A stretch of DNA of 64,000 bases from Rossellomorea aquimaris. Its GTDB lineage: Bacteria; Bacillota; Bacilli; Bacillales; Bacillaceae_B. The notes under the pieces are model-generated. The model saw only the letters and a list, made by a program, of their open reading frames with translations, did not search any database and was not told the origin of the DNA. Of the stretch, positions 34,272-42,587 are shown piece after piece. The stretch covers positions 868,001 to 932,000 of the forward strand of contig NZ_VTEX01000002.1 of the NCBI RefSeq assembly GCF_008180865.1. Direction: 5' to 3'. The number at the start of each line of letters is the position of its first letter. Position 1 is the stretch's first letter. A program made the position numbers and the translations under genes.

Positions 34272-34343
34272 TTAAACGATTGTTTAATCCCTTGAACCCT
34301 AGTAGAATAAATGTTTTGAAGAACTAATCAAACGTTTGTTTAA
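34272..34343. promoter_or_regulatory. Two related inverted repeats upstream of yjcD
   Basis: TTAAACGATTGTTTAA (34272-34287, perfect 6-4-6 arms) and TCAAACGTTTGTTTAA (34328-34343) share AAAC-N4-GTTT and are 56 bp apart in the divergent gap between yjcD and the 77-residue gene. The form suggests TetR-type operators, but no matching regulator is nearby. Confidence 0.55.
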
Positions 34344-34409
34344 ATCGGATATGCTCCCCGGGGATTAACATATTGAAAGAAAAGGTAATAGAACATTAGG
34401 TGATAAAAG

Positions 34410-34643
34410 ATGAATCTAACAAAATGGGGCTTTACCCGCTTCAACAGCATAAAGGCAGAATTCGATCACTTCCCCCACTCCCTTGTCATCCTCAGGAAAA
34501 TCAGAAACTATTACTTCGTAAATAAAGTTCACTGGTCCCACCTTGATCCCGTGGTGGAGACACATCATCTCGAAGAAATGGAACTGCTTGTGAACCGGGA
34601 GCTGGATTTGGAAAAATATTATCTTAATAGAAGATTAGATTAA
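34410..34643 (+). CDS. Hypothetical protein, 77 residues
   Basis: The product is a soluble, basic and aromatic small protein (WGFTRFNSIKAEFDHFP, LRKIRNYYFVNKVHWSHLDP, then a Leu/Glu-rich helix ending LEKYYLNRRLD). AGGTGAT lies six bases before the ATG. I do not recognise a family. The codon use and ribosome site make it a plausible gene rather than a shadow, as no other frame is used here. The two AAAC-N4-GTTT repeats lie upstream. Confidence 0.55.
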   Translation: MNLTKWGFTRFNSIKAEFDHFPHSLVILRKIRNYYFVNKVHWSHLDPVVETHHLEEMELLVNRELDLEKYYLNRRLD

Positions 34644-34734
34644 CTCTGTTTTTTGCTCATTTCATATTTTCAAAATGAGCTTTAAGGTTTTTGTTTGTCC
34701 AAATTTATAGGCAAAAAAAAATGTAGTTGCACAG

Positions 34735-34886
34735 AGTGGATTGGAGCGGAAGGCACTTTACTCCTGCGGGAAATAGAGGAAAAGTCGAGACCCCACAGGG
34801 CAAAGCCCGAGGAGGCTCGACTTCCTCCCCGCGGAAAGAAAGTGCCTGGAGCGAAAAGGAACGGTCCATGTATAATTGAATCCACT
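34735..34886. repeat. Dispersed structured element, copy A
   Basis: AGTGGATT (34735-34742) and AATCCACT (34879-34886) form the outer arms. Inside, GGCACTTT pairs with AAAGTGCC and AGTCGAG with CTCGACT, with conserved CTCCTGCGGG, GAGACCCC, CGAGGAGGCTCG and CCCCGCGGAAAG blocks. Copy B lies at 36445-36571. No ORF with a start signal uses it. Confidence 0.85.
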
Positions 34887-35042
34887 TTTTCAGAAGCTGC
34901 TTACTTTTTCGAAAAGAATTTTCAAAAAACAAGAAAGATTGAGATAAAGTAAGATAACCGACTATTTCATCGTTAAAAACAGCCTAAATCGCATTATATT
35001 GATTATTCTGAACATTTGCATTAATTTTAGAATTTGTTAATA

Positions 35043-35475
35043 TATAATTAATAAAAGATTTACAAACACAAACTTTAAAGGAAGGCGTGATTCCAATGAA
35101 GTAAGTTAGCAAAGCATGTCAGCATCACATCTCGCTTTTGAGATCGGCCCGTGAAAACTGATTTCAAGATGTGTGGATATGCGGGAATGCGCAATCTTAT
35201 TTCAGGAGATGATTCCAATGAAGAGTGTAAGCGAAGCATGCTAACATCATGGTACGCAAGAAGATAGCCCGTGAAAACTATCTTCGTAACATGTGGGCGT
35301 GTGGGAAAATCAGCGGCAAGAGAAAATAAACTAAATAATACATGCAATACCATTAATTCAAAAGAATGTTAAGTATGTGTATTAGTAAGAAAGGATAGTA
35401 AAGTTAATTGAATAAGGTTTACTTAAGTTAAGGCGCTGTTTATGTGGTATAGGCATAAGCAGCGTCTTAAGTTTT
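35043..35475 (+). ncRNA. Candidate structured noncoding RNA with two tandem motifs
   Basis: Two motif copies (35089-35192 and 35211-35311) share GATTCCAATGAAG, AAGCATG and the loop GCCCGTGAAAACT (35147-35159; 35267-35279). The helix closing that loop differs between copies but stays paired: TTGAGATC with GATTTCAA in the first, GAAGATA with TATCTTC in the second. An outer helix also covaries: CACATCT with AGATGTG, versus CATGGTACG with CGTAACATG. A TATAAT lies upstream (35043-35048) and a hairpin terminator at 35430-35468. A strong AGGAG precedes an eight-codon ORF in copy 2, but copy 1 has a stop at codon three, so it is not coding. I do not recognise the family. Confidence 0.6.
35430..35475 (+). 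terminator. Hairpin terminator after the tandem RNA
   Basis: AAGGCGCTGTTTATG (35430-35444) pairs with CATAAGCAGCGTCTT (35454-35468) over 15 bp with two wobbles. The + strand then reads AAGTTTTGCTT. It could end a rightward transcript or the convergent GNAT gene. Confidence 0.65.
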
Positions 35476-35477
35476 GC

Positions 35478-36023
35478 TTAAAACTCTTCTTTTAACAGGG
35501 AACAAACAGCAGCATCACAAAAGATACCCTTTTCAAATGCCGCTTTTCTCAATACTCCTTCGAAGATAAACCCTGCTTTTTCAAGACATTTCTTTGAAGC
35601 CGTGTTCTCCGGATCATAAAAAGCTTCTATTCGATTAAGGGACATTTCTTCAAACCCGTACTTCAAGGTAGGTCTTAGCACTTCGGACATGACCCCTTGT
35701 CTCCAATAGGTTGGATGAACCTCAAATCCCACCTCGGCTTTAAAGTGCTCTTTTTCCCACTGATGAAAACCACAGCTGCCAATGATTTCGTCTGTTTCTT
35801 TTAAAGCAATCCCCCATCTGATCCCTTCATTTCCCTGAAATCTCCCGTTCCATCTGTTGATGATCTCAACGGCCTGTTTTTCCTCTTGAAACGACTCTAA
35901 ATCATAATATCGAGTGACTTCATCTTTTGAAAAATAGTCAAATACTTGGGGAGCATCCCCTTCTTCCATCTGTCTTAAGCGGAATCTTTCTGTTTCAAGC
36001 ACCGGAAAGGTTCTTGTCAGCAT
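35478..36023 (-). CDS. GNAT-family N-acetyltransferase, RimJ/RimL type
   Basis: I chose the second ATG (36023) because AAGGAGAATGATT puts the ribosome site eight bases upstream. The 181-residue protein has the RimJ/L-type layout: LETERFRLRQMEEGDAPQVFDYF, then IGSCGFHQWEKEHFKAEVGFEVHPTYWRQGVMSEVL with the acetyl-CoA loop RQGVMSE, and NRIEAFYDPENTASKKCLEKAGFIFEG. It acetylates an amino group; protein N-termini, amino acids or antibiotics are possible substrates. It stands alone. Confidence 0.92.
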   Translation of the reverse strand: MLTRTFPVLETERFRLRQMEEGDAPQVFDYFSKDEVTRYYDLESFQEEKQAVEIINRWNGRFQGNEGIRWGIALKETDEIIGSCGFHQWEKEHFKAEVGFEVHPTYWRQGVMSEVLRPTLKYGFEEMSLNRIEAFYDPENTASKKCLEKAGFIFEGVLRKAAFEKGIFCDAAVCSLLKEEF

Positions 36024-36055
36024 AATCATTCTCCTTTTCTTCTTGTTCTCTTTTA

Positions 36056-36301
36056 CTATTCAACATTGTATTTTTTAATGCCTTCTTGAAAATTGAATTT
36101 CTCATAAAATCTAATACTCGTGATAAGAAGCGTTGGTTTGTATTCTTTCCTTATTCTGGTTACAATCGATTTAATAGGCTCTTTTCGCAAAGATTGTTTT
36201 TTTAAAACAAGGTCTGCTTGGGCTCTGTCAATCAGTATAGACTGGATGGTGAGGGGAACTACTCCGCTTGCAGCTAGCGTTCGGCCGAGCCTCCTCACCA
36301 T
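36056..36301 (-). pseudogene. Possible gene remnant
   Basis: A frame of 81 codons (ending IRFYEKFNFQEGIKKYNVE) has no convincing ribosome site and its first codons lie in an inverted-repeat element (36245-36302). FYEKFNFQEG resembles a GNAT C-terminus, but the rest does not. It is best seen as the end of a decayed gene, interrupted at 36302. The gap 36030-36650 otherwise holds the two repeat elements listed separately. Confidence 0.25.
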
Positions 36302-36302
36302 C
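36245..36302. repeat. Inverted-repeat element
   Basis: GATGGTGAGG (36245-36254) and CCTCACCATC (36293-36302) are perfect inverted arms. The inner part contains GCCGAG and CTCC blocks that recall the dispersed element nearby; it may be a degenerate relative. Confidence 0.6.
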
Positions 36303-36444
36303 TTTAAAAGTTTTTTTCGTGACAGAGCTAAAAGGTCTTAATTACAACCTACTTAGAAGATAGAATTCTTCAATAGGATATTACTTCTACTCACCTAAAA
36401 AGAGGTGGTTTGCTAAGTTATTCTTATGAAAAACACGCTTAGAA

Positions 36445-36571
36445 AGTTGATTGGAGCGGAAGGATGCTCGACTCCTGCGGGAATAGCTGGACAGGTGAGA
36501 CCCCGGAGGCGTGCCGAGGAGGCTCACCGCCAGCCCCGCGGAAAGCGAGCATCCTGCAGCGGAAATCAACT
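36445..36571. repeat. Dispersed structured element, copy B
   Basis: Outer arms are AGTTGATT (36445-36452) and AATCAACT (36564-36571). GGATGCTCG pairs with CGAGCATCC and GGTGAG with CTCACC. The same conserved blocks as copy A lie between. The arms differ from copy A at matching positions, so pairing is kept. Confidence 0.85.
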
Positions 36572-36650
36572 ACTACTTTCTTCCTTTAGATAGCAACAAA
36601 CTTAGCGAAAAGAGCCATATAATAAGCTGAATTGGATTGGAGAGGCGAGG

Positions 36651-38261
36651 ATGGATCATAAAGCTCATAAAGTCATTGTAAGTAAAGCCATATTTACGGG
36701 AAAAGCTTTATCCCCTTTTGATGGGTTCGTGGCTGTTCGGGATGACAGTATTATTGGAGTCGGTCCCCGCTCAGAGATGGTGAGCTTCATAGGACCGTCT
36801 ACAGAAACATGGGATGTCGGAAACCGCCTGGTGACGGCAGGGTTTCATGACTTCCATCTTCATTTGTTTTTAGGGGCAATGTTCGAGGGATTCTGTAAGC
36901 TGACATTCGGCCATTCAGAAGAAGCGACGGCAAAAATGGTTGCTGAGTATGCAAAGAACCATCCAGATGAAGAATGGATCCTTGGATTCGGCTGGCATCA
37001 CGTACGCTGGCCTGGTCAGGCTCTTCCCTCCCGTCACTCTCTGGATCAGTACATTCCCCACCGCCCCGTTGTGCTTCTGAATGAAGAAGCTCATAGCGCT
37101 TGGCTGAATACAGCTGCTCTTCAGAAATTAGGAATTCACCGTGATACACCCGAGCCTCCCTTTGGAAAGATTGAAAAAGACGAGCATGGGGAGCCGACCG
37201 GCTTTTTGTATGAGACGGCTGTTCAGTATGTAATTGAAGCTTTTAAGTTTGATGAAAAAGTGAAAACCAGGCTGATGAACGGGATGTTGGCAAAGACTTC
37301 ATCCTACGGCATAACCTCTGTTTCTGATATGCTCCCTCTTCCCGGATATACTTTGGGGGATCCAGCTTTTTATAGGACCTTTGAGGAAAAAGGAACACTG
37401 ACGACTAGAATTCATTTTTTGGATGTTTTGGACGGAAACCTTGAGCGTGGTATTCAATTCAGGGAAAAGTATCAATCCGATAAACTTCAATTTTCCGGCT
37501 TGAAGCAGTTCCTGGATGGTGTCCCCCTTACCTATACGGGCTTTTTGCTTCAGCCTTACTCTGACCGTCCTTCTGAAACCGGCGGCACGATTTATGATTC
37601 GCACGTTTACCAAAAATGGATTGAAGACGCAGACCGGGAAGGTTTCAGGATCCGCCTGCACGCATGTGGAGACGCTGCGGTCCGGTTGGGCCTCGATTTG
37701 TATGAGCATGCCCGGAGTGTAAACGGACCACGGGATTCCCGCCATACAATCGAGCATATTGAAGTTTGTGATCCAAGTGACTTCGAGCGGTTTGAGAAAT
37801 TAGGAGTCATTGCATCCATTCAGCCTGAACACCTGACATCAGGGTCTATGGATACACATGCCTACTTAGACAGGCTTGGTCCGGAAAGGGCTCGATTCAC
37901 CTGGCCGATTGGATCTTTGCAGAATCATAGTGCCAGTATCGCTTTCGGAACGGACTTTCCGATTGTGGATCTGAATCCCATGCTCGGTCTTTTCCGGGCG
38001 GTTACCAGAAAGCATGAGGACGGGACTCCTCAAGGCGGCTGGAATCCTCATGAAAAAATTTCATTAGCAAATGCATTGATACATTATACGAAATCCCCTG
38101 CCTACGGAAACTTCAGAGAGCATGATCTAGGAACGATCGAAGTTGGAAAAAAAGCGGATTTAGTCGTCTTGGATCGGAATTTGTTTGATGTGGAAGCAGA
38201 GGAAATGCTGGAGACTAGTGTTTGGATGACAATGATGGATGGAAATGTCGTGTATGGATAA
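36651..38261 (+). CDS. Amidohydrolase family 3, YtcJ-like
   Basis: The 536-residue protein belongs to the NfdA/YtcJ branch of metal-dependent amidohydrolases. The metal motif is GFHDFHLHL (about 64-72, with Asp-x-His-x-His), the lysine region KQFLDGVPLTYTGFL, two more histidines in RLHACGDAA and TIEHIEV, and the catalytic Asp in AFGTDFPI. The C-terminal strand GKKADLVVLDRN closes the composite beta domain. Substrate unknown; relatives act on N-substituted formamides or amides. It is cytoplasmic and monocistronic with a terminator just after. Confidence 0.9.
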   Translation: MDHKAHKVIVSKAIFTGKALSPFDGFVAVRDDSIIGVGPRSEMVSFIGPSTETWDVGNRLVTAGFHDFHLHLFLGAMFEGFCKLTFGHSEEATAKMVAEYAKNHPDEEWILGFGWHHVRWPGQALPSRHSLDQYIPHRPVVLLNEEAHSAWLNTAALQKLGIHRDTPEPPFGKIEKDEHGEPTGFLYETAVQYVIEAFKFDEKVKTRLMNGMLAKTSSYGITSVSDMLPLPGYTLGDPAFYRTFEEKGTLTTRIHFLDVLDGNLERGIQFREKYQSDKLQFSGLKQFLDGVPLTYTGFLLQPYSDRPSETGGTIYDSHVYQKWIEDADREGFRIRLHACGDAAVRLGLDLYEHARSVNGPRDSRHTIEHIEVCDPSDFERFEKLGVIASIQPEHLTSGSMDTHAYLDRLGPERARFTWPIGSLQNHSASIAFGTDFPIVDLNPMLGLFRAVTRKHEDGTPQGGWNPHEKISLANALIHYTKSPAYGNFREHDLGTIEVGKKADLVVLDRNLFDVEAEEMLETSVWMTMMDGNVVYG

Positions 38262-38273
38262 GGTTATAATTTT

Positions 38274-38349
38274 GGAGGGGTAGACATCACCCCCTCCAGT
38301 CAAAAAACAGAGGTCCGTCCCTCAAAACCTGGGGACGAACCTCTATTTT
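38274..38349. terminator. Double hairpin between amidohydrolase and yfmL
   Basis: GGAGGGGT/ACCCCCTCC (38274-38298) is followed by AGAGGT-CGTCCC with GGGACG-ACCTCT (38309-38344), then TTTTTT on the + strand and, in the other direction, T run after the first hairpin. It can end both convergent genes. Confidence 0.8.
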
Positions 38350-38355
38350 TTCATC

Positions 38356-39489
38356 TTATTTTTGTTCCGGTGCTTGAAGTCCCCCGCCTCGAATGGTTTT
38401 TTCTTGGAATGGGAGGTTGAGTTCTTTGCTCAGTTTCTCGAGGAAGCTCAGCTCGCGTTTGGATACGAGACAGATGACGGTTCCTTCCGCTCCCATGCGA
38501 CCGGTTCTTCCTGAGCGGTGAATGTATTGTTTTGTATCGCTTGGGAAGTCGTAATGGACAACGTGTGTGACGTCTGTGATATCAAGGCCACGTGCTGCAA
38601 CATCTGTTGTCAGAAGCATGGACACTTTGCCTGAACGGAAGCGGTCCAGTGATTGCTTACGCTCCATCTTGTTTGATTCCCCTGCCAAGACTTCCAGCTC
38701 GACTCCCTTATATTTCAGTTTTTCTTCTATTTCAGAGAGCTTCTCCAGTTGATTGAAAAACACAAGTGCTTTGATTCCTTTGAAATATGAAATGCTTCTT
38801 AGAGCTTCTATTTTGTCTCTCAGCTCACTGTATACATACACATGATCTACTTTCGGGTTATCGAGATTGGCTTCCATTTTGACGATTTCATGGTTTTGCA
38901 ATAATGATTCCGCTACGTTCTCGGTTTCGTCTGATAACGTGGCCGAGAAGAATAGAACCTGACGTTCTTTTAAGGTGGCTTTGATGATATCCTTCACTTC
39001 ACGGATATGTTCTGATGAGATCATTAAATCGAACTCATCGACGACGATGGTTTTCACTTCATGCATCTTCAGTTTTTTCATTTTCATCAGTTCGATCAGG
39101 CGACCCGTTGTTCCCACTACAATATGTGGCTTTTTCTTCAGCTTCTCGACTTGCTTTTTAATGTTTGCTCCTCCAATGAAGGCAGCACTCGTAACGTCTG
39201 TTCCCTTCGCCCATTTCTGGATTTCCTGGTGGATTTGCATGACAAGCTCTCTTGATGGAGCAAGAATCACAGCTTGAGCCTGTTTTCTTGATGGATCAAT
39301 GGCTTGGATGATTGGAAGTAGATACGCAAGCGTCTTCCCTGTTCCAGTCGGCGATTCACAAACAACATCTTTCCCTTCCATAATGAGAGGTACTACACGC
39401 TCCTGGACAGGAGTTAATGAAGTGAATCCTGATTCTTCCCAGTTTTTTTGAATTGTAGGGGTATTGATAATCGTTGAAATTGAGTTCAT
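38356..39489 (-). CDS. yfmL: DEAD-box RNA helicase, YfmL-like
   Basis: The 377-residue helicase has Q motif GFTSLTPVQERVVP, motif I SPTGTGKT, Ia PSRELVMQ, Ib TTGRLIEL, motif II as VDEFD (a DEFD form instead of DEAD), motif III SAT, motif V TTDVAARGLD and motif VI HRSGRTGRMG. Length and the short C-terminus fit YfmL, which in B. subtilis helps 50S assembly in the cold. There is no C-terminal RNA-binding extension as in CshA. The histidine kinase gene is 15 bases upstream in the same direction. Confidence 0.9.
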   Translation of the reverse strand: MNSISTIINTPTIQKNWEESGFTSLTPVQERVVPLIMEGKDVVCESPTGTGKTLAYLLPIIQAIDPSRKQAQAVILAPSRELVMQIHQEIQKWAKGTDVTSAAFIGGANIKKQVEKLKKKPHIVVGTTGRLIELMKMKKLKMHEVKTIVVDEFDLMISSEHIREVKDIIKATLKERQVLFFSATLSDETENVAESLLQNHEIVKMEANLDNPKVDHVYVYSELRDKIEALRSISYFKGIKALVFFNQLEKLSEIEEKLKYKGVELEVLAGESNKMERKQSLDRFRSGKVSMLLTTDVAARGLDITDVTHVVHYDFPSDTKQYIHRSGRTGRMGAEGTVICLVSKRELSFLEKLSKELNLPFQEKTIRGGGLQAPEQK

Positions 39490-39504
39490 GCTATTTGTCC
39501 TTTC

Positions 39505-40827
39505 TTAATCGGCAGAGGCAGCAGGAATCTCTTCATCCACGATTGGCAAGCTGATTTCCACTGCGGTTCCTTTTTCTTTTTCACTTTGAAAGTGTATATG
39601 TCCTTTATGTCGTTCAATGATCTTTTGACAGACGGCCAGTCCCAGACCCGTTCCTTTTTCTTTCGTTGAATAGAATGGTTCCCCAAGGTGGTCGATTCTC
39701 TCCGGTTCCATGCCTACTCCGTTATCCGCAACGATAACATGGGCGTCATCGCCTCGGGTGACCAATGTAATTGAAACATTTCCATCCTTGTTTTCAGGTA
39801 TGGATTCAACTGCATTTTTAATAATGTTAATGAACACCTGTTTGAGCTGATTCCCTTCACCAAATACGTACAAAGGCTTTTCCGCCAGATTTTTATATTG
39901 AATGGATACATTATCAAGATGAGCCTGTGCTTCCATCAGTACCAAAACTTGTTTCAGAATATCATCCAGTTTTTCGCGACGCAGGTCGAACTCCTGCTGT
40001 TTACCCAGTATCAGCATCTCCCCTGAGATCAAGTCTATCCGATCGACTTCAGAGAGCATGATATCCAAATGATCATGGTTGATTCGATTGCTGATTTGCA
40101 TAAGCTGGATGAACCCTTTAAGAGATGTAAGGGGATTGCGGATTTCATGTGCAACAGCCGCAGCCAGCTGTCCAATGACAGAAAGCTTTTCGGATGCTAT
40201 CACCATTTCTTCATTTTCCCGGAGAAGGGTGATATCCCTTGCAATGGCAAACATCCCCGTCACTTTTCGATTCACAATAATCGGTACAAGTGAACAACGC
40301 AGTATTTTCCGGTTGTTATTGGCTAAATGTATGGTCGTTTCAAAGGTTGACGCCCAGCCTTTAAAGGTTTGGTAAAAGTAATCCCTTACTCTTTTCATCT
40401 CAGCTTCATCCAAAAATTCACTGAATTTCACTTCTTTCAACTCTTCATGAGTTGATTCCAGCAACCCTTCAGCTTCAGAGTTCACAAATACCACATTGCC
40501 ATCCAGGCTAAGCTCTAAGACTGCATCCGTATTTTGTTCGAAAAGAGAGTGGTAATGCTGATTCCTTATTTGAAGCTGCCTCTCTTTCTTCTTCAACTTT
40601 TCATTCGAGATTATTAATTCACTGGTTCTCCGATACACCAAGAAAAAAATGATCATACCTGTTACAAGTGTAAATAGCCAGCCTTTATAGCGCTGAAAAT
40701 AAATATACATGCTGAGCTTTTCATGAGCGATGATCATGGAAAAATAGTCGGATAAAATAATCCACAGGATGCCTAATAATACGTAGGTGACGGAAATTTT
40801 CAAGGCAATGTCTTTTGCTTGTTTCAT
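39505..40827 (-). CDS. Orphan PAS-domain sensor histidine kinase, sporulation-kinase-like
   Basis: The ATG at 40827 (MKQAKDIALKISVTYVLLG) follows AGGTGA; a TTG at 40851 opens the frame earlier. Two membrane helices (about residues 10-30 and 48-68) bracket a short outer loop. A PAS domain (about 90-210) follows, then a HisKA box with AAVAHEIRNPLTSLKGF (His is the phosphorylation site), and the ATPase lobe with IIKNAVESI, ADNGVGM and GTGLGLAV. No response regulator is adjacent, so like the Kin proteins it may feed a phosphorelay; that is inferred from architecture alone. Confidence 0.9.
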   Translation of the reverse strand: MKQAKDIALKISVTYVLLGILWIILSDYFSMIIAHEKLSMYIYFQRYKGWLFTLVTGMIIFFLVYRRTSELIISNEKLKKKERQLQIRNQHYHSLFEQNTDAVLELSLDGNVVFVNSEAEGLLESTHEELKEVKFSEFLDEAEMKRVRDYFYQTFKGWASTFETTIHLANNNRKILRCSLVPIIVNRKVTGMFAIARDITLLRENEEMVIASEKLSVIGQLAAAVAHEIRNPLTSLKGFIQLMQISNRINHDHLDIMLSEVDRIDLISGEMLILGKQQEFDLRREKLDDILKQVLVLMEAQAHLDNVSIQYKNLAEKPLYVFGEGNQLKQVFINIIKNAVESIPENKDGNVSITLVTRGDDAHVIVADNGVGMEPERIDHLGEPFYSTKEKGTGLGLAVCQKIIERHKGHIHFQSEKEKGTAVEISLPIVDEEIPAASAD

Positions 40828-40911
40828 CGTTGAGGGTTCACCTAAATTCAAAATAGTCTTTCTCCTATGGTTTCTCAGTTCTTACCAATTTATCATAAAT
40901 TCTTTGAAGAC

Positions 40912-42072
40912 TTATTTTCCTTTCAAGAAGAAAGTCGTCAAAGGGTAAATTCCAATGCTTTGTATGATGAGAGAAAACAGTATGACTCCAAATGTCAAGG
41001 AGTGGAGCAGCTGAGGACCTTGTCCATCTATACTTAATAATAAGGCAACAGACATGGTTCCTTTAATACCGGACCAAGTTAATATGAATACTTCCTTCCA
41101 TCCGTACTTTTTTCTCCAAGTTTTTCTCACTTTGACAACACCAATAATAATAACATAGCGAACCACCAAGGAGAGAATAAATAGGAAGAAGATCCACCCG
41201 ATTAATGAGAAAGACAAATACTGTGTGGCCTGGATCCCTATTAATAGGAATAAAAAGGTTAGAATGGTCGGTTCCATGACGGTCCAGAAACCATTCAGAT
41301 CCCTTCTAAAATGATGTTCCTTAATAGTTCTTCCGTATTCATACGAAAGCATGATCCCTGAGAATACAGTAGCCAGTACGCCTGAGACACCAAGCTCTTC
41401 CCCTATATAAAAGCTTCCATAAGCAAGAATGATGCTAAGCATGATCTGGTATCTGGAATCAGTTGTGAAGTGGATGGCTTTACTCGCCAGCCAACCGAGC
41501 GACACACCAATGGCAATCCCTCCTAAGGAAACCAATAGAAATTCCAAAAGAAATGAAGGCACTGAAATGGACTCTTCGCCAAAGTAGACTCCTGCGACAA
41601 CCGTAAAGAGCACGATGCTTGTGCCATCATTGATCATTGACTCCCCTTCTACAACATCTGCTATGTCCTGATGACTGGAAGATTCCTTTAAGATAGATAC
41701 AACAGAAACAGGATCCGTAGGCGTCAGAATCGTTGCGATTAATAACGCCTCTATAAATGAAATGGAAAGCCATGGATGCAAACCGTAATAAAAAAGCAGG
41801 CTCATCAGAAGGGTCGTAATGATAATTCCCACTGTACTAAGGATAGAAATGATTCCAACATGCTTTTTTAAGGCTTTTGTTGAAAATTGATAGGCAGAAA
41901 TAAATAATAAGGATGGCAGAAACCATTCAAAGATAATATCTTTCGTTAAGTTGACGTCAGAAAAAGCAGGTACGTACGACAACCCTATTCCAAACAGAAG
42001 TAAAACTACAGGAACAGGTACATTCTTTTTCTTTTTATCAATGGTAAAAACACTATAGCCAATTATAAGCAA
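40912..42072 (-). CDS. Na+/H+ antiporter, CPA1 type
   Basis: The membrane protein has about 12 helices; LIATILTPTDPVSVVSILKE and GESMINDGTSIVLF carry the conserved Asp-Pro and Asn-Asp pairs of CPA1 cation/proton antiporters, and GIKGTMSVALLLS lies near the end. The only usual start in frame is a TTG at 42072, far from the strong GGAGGTGTG at about 42103-42110. In frame between them are two ATC codons at 42096 and 42099, directly after a TGA. The N-terminus by homology would begin near those ATCs (IDPIQILFLLIIGYS), so either an ATC start is used or a base change removed an ATG. Confidence 0.88.
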   Translation of the reverse strand: MLIIGYSVFTIDKKKKNVPVPVVLLLFGIGLSYVPAFSDVNLTKDIIFEWFLPSLLFISAYQFSTKALKKHVGIISILSTVGIIITTLLMSLLFYYGLHPWLSISFIEALLIATILTPTDPVSVVSILKESSSHQDIADVVEGESMINDGTSIVLFTVVAGVYFGEESISVPSFLLEFLLVSLGGIAIGVSLGWLASKAIHFTTDSRYQIMLSIILAYGSFYIGEELGVSGVLATVFSGIMLSYEYGRTIKEHHFRRDLNGFWTVMEPTILTFLFLLIGIQATQYLSFSLIGWIFFLFILSLVVRYVIIIGVVKVRKTWRKKYGWKEVFILTWSGIKGTMSVALLLSIDGQGPQLLHSLTFGVILFSLIIQSIGIYPLTTFFLKGK

Positions 42073-42254
42073 AAACAGAATTTGGATTGGATCGATGATT
42101 CACACCTCCATACTAGGGTTCATACCTTTTTTATTCCACTGAACATCCTTTCTTTAAACACACCCTACCTTCTTCCTATTTTTTCAAAATTGCGTTTATT
42201 TTTCATGTAAGAGGAAAAAAGAGAAGCAATGATAGTGAAAGCAGGTGATGCTAC

Positions 42255-42559
42255 ATGTTAAGCACGATGTATGGTAGCAAAACATTCAGTAAAAGTGGTA
42301 CGATTACCCTCCCCCACAAATGGCGAGAACAGTTTGGACTAATCCCAGGAAGACTTGCAGAACTCATCTACCAAAACAACTGTATATATATTAAGCTGCG
42401 GTCAAGGACTCTACTCATAACAAGCGCTACGTCTCAGAAAAAGGAACCGTCCATATCCCAAAAGAACTCCGGGAAGAAATGGGCATGACCCATCAATCAC
42501 CCTACTACCTGATCGTAAATGAAACAGAAAATTGTTTTATGATTTCAAGAGAAAAATAA
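42255..42559 (+). pseudogene. Frameshifted AbrB/SpoVT-like protein with two swapped-hairpin domains
   Basis: The first frame starts at 42255 after GCAGGTGATG and encodes an AbrB-like half (KTFSKSGTITLPHKWREQFG). After IYIK at about 42390 the frame becomes unrelated, while another frame reads a second AbrB-like half, RYVSEKGTVHIPKELREEMG, to a TAA at 42559. The total of 305 bases is one base short of whole codons, so one deletion in 42390-42420 would explain it. The intact form would be a 101-residue tandem AbrB-type DNA-binding or antitoxin-type protein. A sequencing error or programmed slip is also possible. Confidence 0.7.
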
Positions 42560-42587
42560 CCATAAGAACCTGGATTCCCCCCACCAA

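Noticed and set aside
34695-34952. Overlapping frames in the dispersed element
   Set aside because: The frames exist because the GC-rich hairpin has few stops; both strands are open and no start signal is present.
35214-35245. Short ORF MKSVSEAC behind AGGAG in tandem copy 2
   Set aside because: The matching place in copy 1 has a stop at the third codon, so it is not kept as a peptide.
35075-35353. Leftward 92-codon frame over the tandem RNA
   Set aside because: No ribosome site; the conservation between the two copies is of paired bases and loops, not codons.
36387-36569. Leftward 60-codon frame in copy B of the dispersed element
   Set aside because: Same reason: a frame in a structured repeat, without a ribosome site.
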